DNA from: Amphibalanus amphitrite
Lineage: Eukaryota > Arthropoda > Thecostraca > Balanomorpha > Balanidae
Direction: 5' to 3'
Assembly: GCF_019059575.1 (NCBI RefSeq)
Contig: NW_024881507.1
Span: forward strand, 62,001 to 126,000
Length of the DNA stretch: 64,000 nt
Shown here: positions 58,326 through 64,000 of the stretch, piece by piece
Layout of the letters: every line of letters begins with the position of its first letter
How positions within the stretch are numbered: position 1 is the first letter of the stretch
Position numbers and translations under genes: made by a program
Notes under the pieces: model-generated
Databases searched by the model: none
Told to the model about the DNA's origin: nothing
What the model saw: the letters and a program-made list of their open reading frames with translations, nothing else

Positions 58326-58356
58326 GGCCTGGGTTCCGTATCTCGGAACCCAGGCC
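58326..58356. other. Perfect 13-bp hairpin with 5-nt loop
   Basis: GGCCTGGGTTCCG, loop TATCT, CGGAACCCAGGCC. The stem is perfect and GC-rich. It is too short for a microRNA precursor and has no U run to act as a terminator. No function is assigned. Confidence 0.85.
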
Positions 58357-58886
58357 GGGTAGCCAGCGGTTCGCACGGATGATTCACAGAGATGCCGGCA
58401 CGCGTCTCTCCAGCCGTGCAGCTGGTGGACCGATAGATGCGACAGAGCGGAAAGAAACGACATCGCACTCTGGGAAACCCGAGAGAACAGCGGGACAGAA
58501 CACCGATAGAGGCAGCCAGAGACAGACAGAGACAGAAACCGCTGGACAAAGGCGAATGCTGCCGGTAAGACCGCCACATCCGGAGGACGGAGATACAACG
58601 TGAACCCTGCGACCGTGCGAAGCACATGTTGGTGCAGTGCGATAAGCAAAGGACGCTAGACAATCCCTTTCTATCGTTCAGCACTGACGATTGACATGCT
58701 TGAACAGTGAGCTATAAGCAGATGATTATATAACAAAATATATTGCATGGCTATTTACTACGATCCTTAGGGGTAAAATGAAGGGACTGGTAACACTTCA
58801 CAGAGTAGGCAGGGTCTACGTTGGCGGTGGATAGCTGGGAGAAACTGGACTTGGAGGAGGAGAGACGGCCTGAGGGACGAACGGAC

Positions 58887-58980
58887 AGATGGACGGGAGG
58901 GACGGACGGATGAGAGGTGGACGGACAGACAGGCGGACAGACGGGCGGGGGTGCACGGACCGCGGGTGGGCGGACAGCGG
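58887..58980. repeat. GGACGGACA-rich simple sequence
   Basis: Repeated GGACGGAC/GGACAGAC motifs with irregular interruptions; low complexity, no coding signal. Confidence 0.7.
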
Positions 58981-61071
58981 CGGCATTCCGCCGTGTCACC
59001 GTGCACTGTCCGTGTCCCGCGCCGGCCGCTCTCCGTCTGTCAGCCGCCCCGGTACGGGTCTCTCGGACCGCTCGGTGAAACCCGGATCCGACCAGCTCGA
59101 TCGGAGCCGATGGCCACTCGTACACAGCGCCAGTTTTTCGCCTCCGCAGTGACGAAAAAGTGAACGGCCAAAAATCGCTGAGCCAGCGGCCTCGCTGATG
59201 GAATCTGGCGATTTTTCCTGGCTGCAGTTTATGGCGAATCTCGTCGGATTAGCCATACAGGAAAGTGGATTTTTACCGTGTGCTAGCAAATCAGCACCAA
59301 TTTGCATCCGGCTTTTTCTCAGGACTGCCGAGTACGCAGCCGCCAACAACAGAAGGCGGGCGGGCACTGCGGTGAATCAGACCTAGACCTCCAAACGGCA
59401 GCCGGCGCGCCCACAATATCATGTCCAACATAACTCACCGCAAGTCTCCCACGATCAATAACGGTATTAGCATCGGCTTATACCGCGCCATTAGAGGGCA
59501 AGCGAGGGCTGAGAAGCGCCGCCTCGCTGCGTGTTGGCCTTAATTGAACAGCCGAGGCAGAACAGCCGCTGGTCGTTCTACCGGCGCCACCGCGGCTGGC
59601 CGGCCAACGTGCGTCACCGCAACCACACTGCAATCCTCCGGTTCAGGTGTGTACCGTCCGGTGCGCGACAGGGGCTTTATCGATAGATCGGGCCTGCTCA
59701 GAGACAGTTGGTAGCCACTAAGCGGCTTGGTGGTGACAGTAGCTGCGACAAGTCGGTCCACGCCCTTCAGCCCGACTTCAGCAGCTCTCAGATTCCGAAC
59801 AGCGCCGGTAGCAGACGGCAAAAAAACGTCTCAAACTCGATAATAGCACGCCAGTCTGCAACCACGCTGCGTCTGAGATTCAAATAACCATTATCGAGCT
59901 CCACGAACCAATTCTTGCAGACCGGCGGTTCTGGACAATGGCATTTTGGTCCCGAAAGTGGGTACATATTGTGCTATGTTTTGCACTGCGGTGAGTGTTT
60001 CCAATTTTTTCCTGTGCCACCGGCAGCTTATCATTCGCCCAGTTGGTGTCGGGCAGGCGCGCCCGCCGTCCGCGGCCTCCAGGTCCCACGGTTACTCCAC
60101 CCAGCCTGGCCGCACGCTGACGGGTGTGCGGCGGTCCCTAGTACGTACCGGCGAGACAGATCGATCGCCGGGGTGACCGTGAGGTCTCTGTCTCGGCCTC
60201 TCCCGAAAGGCCTCCAAGAGAGCCGCCGGACCATCCCACCGGGACGGGTCGCTCTCCGTTCTTTCTCCGGAGACGGTCGCCGGCCTCCGCCGTTCGGTGA
60301 CAACAGGAAGGAAAGGTAGTCAAGCGCGTCGCAGCGACGCAGCCGGGCGCGTAAAGCGACGCGCCGGAATAGATTGATGGGAACCGGCGCACCGCCACGG
60401 CCCGGCCGCTCAATAGCGGGGAAAATTGCACGATCAAACTCATCCGTACCGAGCACTTCCAACCCATTCATTAGGAAAGATAGCGCGCCGCGCAAAACAC
60501 CCCGCGGCCGGACAGATTAATGACCGGTGCTTTGCGGACGAATAGCAAACAGCGACGGCGAAAACAACCACTTAGTGATATTTTTGAATTGGCGTGGTGT
60601 TACAATCGCTGCTTATAAATTCATCCGGCTTTACTGTCGCCGTTATTTCGCATCAACAGACATGTTTACCACCATTTTATGCATTACTTTATATCCGAAA
60701 AACACTGTTTATGCTAGCAATCTAGCAGAACCGAGCATAAGCCAAACAAAATCTGCAAAGCTCTTCTGCATTCCGTCAGTCGCGTTCCAATGTAAAGCGA
60801 TGCTAAGCAGGGCATCGCTCTGCACATCCTGCTAAGCCAGGTAGCTGAAATCGTTTGGGCATCGGCTGGTAGCGTGTCGGCCGTGTGTCGTGCTCCGCCC
60901 ATGTGCTGTCACAGCGGTGGACGCCGTGGGCGCGGGCGGCGGCGCTGCAGCCGCGCCGCGAGCCGGGCCGGGCCGAGCCGCGCGGCGCCGAGCGTCCGAC
61001 CCAGGCCACCAGAGCGGTCAGCCCGAGCTGCGGCGGGTGCGAGCAGCCGCAGAGCCTTTTGGCATCCGGGA

Positions 61072-61160
61072 GCCTTGTGGCGTCTTGTGGCGTTCACAAG
61101 GCCCTGTAGAGTCTCATAGAGCCTTGTGAAGCCTTGTGGCGTTCACAAGGCCTCGTGGAG
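61072..61160. repeat. Two 40-bp copies, each able to form a hairpin
   Basis: Copies at 61072-61111 and 61121-61160 share CTTGTGGCGTTCACAAGG. In the second, GCCTTGTG and CACAAGGC form a perfect 8-bp stem around GCGTT (61131-61151). Confidence 0.75.
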
Positions 61161-61889
61161 CGTCGCGGAGGTGCCGTTGCGTGCCGCACTTGGCTCGGCC
61201 CTTTTTGCCGTCAGTGCGGACCGGACGGGCCTGCCGCGTCAGTCGGACAGGTGTAATGAAGCGCGTCAACTTGTTCTCGCCCCGGCCCTGGCTAATTACA
61301 GGGCTTTCTCAGGCACCTGGCGACGACCCCCGGCCGGTAACACCGAGTGCCGGCCCACGACGCCGGGTCATGGCCTCCAGGGCGTGCAGCGCGCGCAGGC
61401 ATGACATCGGGTCAGCGTCCAAAATAGAGCAGCCCGCGGCGGTTCAGCGAAAGTCCCGTGGTGGGCCGGCCGGGGTTCGTAATGGCTCTACAGAGACCTC
61501 GCAGCGAGTCCGGCGAAATGTCCCGCAGAGGGTCTCTAATGGATCCACAGAAGGTGCTGCGACAGCCCGCTGAGCTCCCATGGGTCAGTGTAAAGTGGAA
61601 AACGCTCGGGTGACCTAACAAAGGGTCACGACCTCTTTAACCGCTCTCCAACATAGGTACGGCGGGGTTAAGTTAGCGGTGACGGCGACCGTGGCGGTGC
61701 AAATTCCTGAGCCGGTCGCCGCGCCGGGCCGAGTCCAAACAAAGACCAGGGTCGGCGGCTGGCCGAACCGGTTGGCGGCCGGTGCAGCACGAGCTGAGCT
61801 GAGCCGCGGTGGGAGGGGAGCGGACGAGGAGAGGTGAAGAGGTCGGCACGCCGCGCCGGCGGACGGTGCATGGCAGCGGAGAGCGGGGA

Positions 61890-61894
<5 letters not shown>

Positions 61895-61972
<78 letters not shown>
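61895..61972. repeat. (GA)n microsatellite
   Basis: About 78 bp of uninterrupted GA repeats on the plus strand. Confidence 0.97.
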
Positions 61973-61975
<3 letters not shown>

Positions 61976-64000
61976 GACCGCGGCTGGAGCTGCGAGCCGG
62001 TGAGCTCCGTCAGCGTCCGGAGGTCACGGACCGGGCCGTATCAGACGGATCGGGAATGTGACCGGCAGCTGGAGATGGGCCGATTTCTCTGCGTCGGCGG
62101 CCGCCGGCTGACCAGCGCCAATATCCGGTACCACTTATCTCCAGCGGCGGCGCTGCGACCCGCAGGAATTTCCAGTCGTCGCTTCATTAGCGATCGGCCG
62201 GAGAACAAGTTGGGCCCGGTCCCGTGTTCCCGGTATACAGGCCCGCGTCCGGCCGGTCGTGTCCCGGGTCTCTCCGGCCGCAGAGACAAACTCTCACCGC
62301 CTGTCCCACCACAGAGGGATGCGAATGGGGGGAGGGAGTGACGTCACGGGCCGTTTGATCAGTCTCTGTATCATCGGTGGCTTTGTGAAGTGCCGAAATA
62401 GCAATCCTTTGAATCTTAGAGGCAATTGTGGTTTGCTGTTCGATTTCTCCGAAACCTGGATTCCTGTTTGATCTTATAAGCAATTTTATCTTCTAAAAGC
62501 AAACTCTGATGTATCAGAAACGACGCTGATTCGGTAGAAATGTACCCAAAATAGAATGAAGCCAGACAGGCGTGGTAGAGCGTGGCCAATAAAAGGAATT
62601 TACAGCGCCACTCCGCCTATTGACAGGAAAATCGCGGCCGCGACAACAGGGCAACGCCACACCCTTGCATTCATAGCTACCCTGTTTGGCCCATTCATAG
62701 CATTTTACTCGATTTTTGTACGCCCAATATCGTAAGCTGACACTGACGAACGGGAAACAGCGTCGCCTTCTGTACCTACACAATATCGACAAAAATGTCC
62801 CATCCTCCGCTGAGCCTCCATGACGCCGATGAAACGGAGCAGCTGCGGATCGCGTGGTTGCACGCTTCCCTGGCGGTTGCGGCGCAGCAGCCTTTAGCGA
62901 GTGCGGAAGGACGTAGAGGTCACCGTGTGATGTGTGCCCCGCGGCGCCGACGGCAGCCGTTCCGACCGTCACCGGCAGCCCAAGCGCCCCCGGCACACCC
63001 CGGTACCGACCTGTGATGTCGCCACGAGTCACCAGCCCGGACCCGACCAGGGGGCTTGGCAGTACCAGTAAGTAGCGCAGTCCAACAGGATGAGCTAACT
63101 GCTGACGGCATCTGCTCTCATGTTCAGCCGGAAGACGATGAGAATTTGCAACGAGTCTCTCGACTGATGTCATGCATCCGTGAGCTGATGCCCCACCCAA
63201 AGACTTACAAACTTTCAGAGCTTCCAAGGCTTCTAGGGCTTGTCACGTCCCCCTAAGTTGCCCGTGCACTACTCTGATGATGATAAATGTGTTTTTAAGA
63301 CGCTCGGAGAACGAGCATGTAGTAAATTTGCGCCACAGCCATGCAGCGGCTGACCTGAGGCGCGCCCTGCAGCTCCGTCCCCCAGCTACCTCTAGCAGGC
63401 AGTCGGCGACATTTTTTGCCGAACACGTTCGAGGGAGGGGTCTGACATCCGCCAGCGTCCATTAGCGTCCATCAATGTCCACCGGCGAGTATCAGCTCCC
63501 GGGAGACTCCCGTCCGACGCTTCCACCGCGAATAACCCGACAGGGCTCAGCCGATGGAAGCCGTTACCATATTTAGGACGCAGTGTTACCAAGCGTGGCT
63601 AATGACATCCACAGCGTTCGACGGAACTATAATTCTAGCGACGAAATCAAATGAGCCTTCACATCAATTAACGGATTCCTCGTAACATAGATATTGGATA
63701 TTGTATTTACAACCAGGTTATGACAGCCAATTCAGAAGCAATGTTGCTAAATAATATTCACACCCCTCGCTAAAACTGGACCCAGCGCATCACAGACAGG
63801 TGACCTGTAGGCTGTACAAACTTCTTAGCCGATTTTCAGGTTGAATGGTCTCTTCCGAGCGGGTCAACGTCCGGTAGAGCTTCTAGTCGGGCTATTGTGG
63901 TGCTCAGTCCGTCTAAACTGACATCGGATGTCGAGCTGAGAGCTGGATTCCCACTGCTTGAGAGCTGGTTTCCCGCGAGAGCTGACTTCCGCTGCCGATG

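Noticed and set aside
62514..63227. Minus-strand open frame of 237 codons, considered as an upstream Sema exon
   Set aside because: No Sema motifs, no plexin-like cysteine spacing and no suitable splice borders seen.

Overview
This window is animal nuclear DNA, most likely from an arthropod (perhaps a crustacean). It has no operons or bacterial gene density. It is GC-rich and CpG-rich, and it carries five short exons of one gene separated by introns of 6 to 19 kb, plus animal-type transposons and long (GA)n microsatellites. Species cannot be fixed from the sequence.

The only host gene I can support is a plexin, most like arthropod plexin A, on the minus strand. Its 5' end lies beyond position 64000 and its 3' end beyond position 1. 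In transcript order the exons are 50114-49977 (end of the Sema domain), 31111-31011 (first half of PSI-1), 24649-24520 (second half of PSI-1), 16206-16035 (IPT-1) and 3515-3307 (end of IPT-1 plus PSI-2). All have GT-AG borders. The phases fit exactly (0, 2, 0, 1, 0), and the five exons join into 750 nt, or 250 uninterrupted codons. The rest of the window is intron.

The introns carry mobile DNA. A Ty3/gypsy-type LTR element lies at 6045-8481, with a perfect AAGAC target duplication; it has gag and an intact-looking DD35E integrase but no protease, reverse transcriptase or RNase H. A 2.2-kb AT-rich element with long degenerate inverted ends lies at 12931-15109. A one-ended MULE transposase remnant beside a roughly 15.5-bp periodic AGCGA array lies at 23744-24378. 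A 2154-bp non-autonomous hAT-like element lies at 37348-39501, with a perfect 8-bp target duplication and two 43-bp-period subterminal arrays.

The most unusual observation is in the plexin gene. Two different exons have their 3' ends, including the 5' splice site, tandemly copied into the following intron. After the PSI-2 exon (array 3182-3345) the second and third donors are in frame and would add 15 or 25 residues. After the IPT-1 exon (array 15888-16050) the decoy donors would cause a frameshift or a stop. I found no convincing tRNA, rRNA, CRISPR array or nested protein gene, but RNA genes were searched only by eye.
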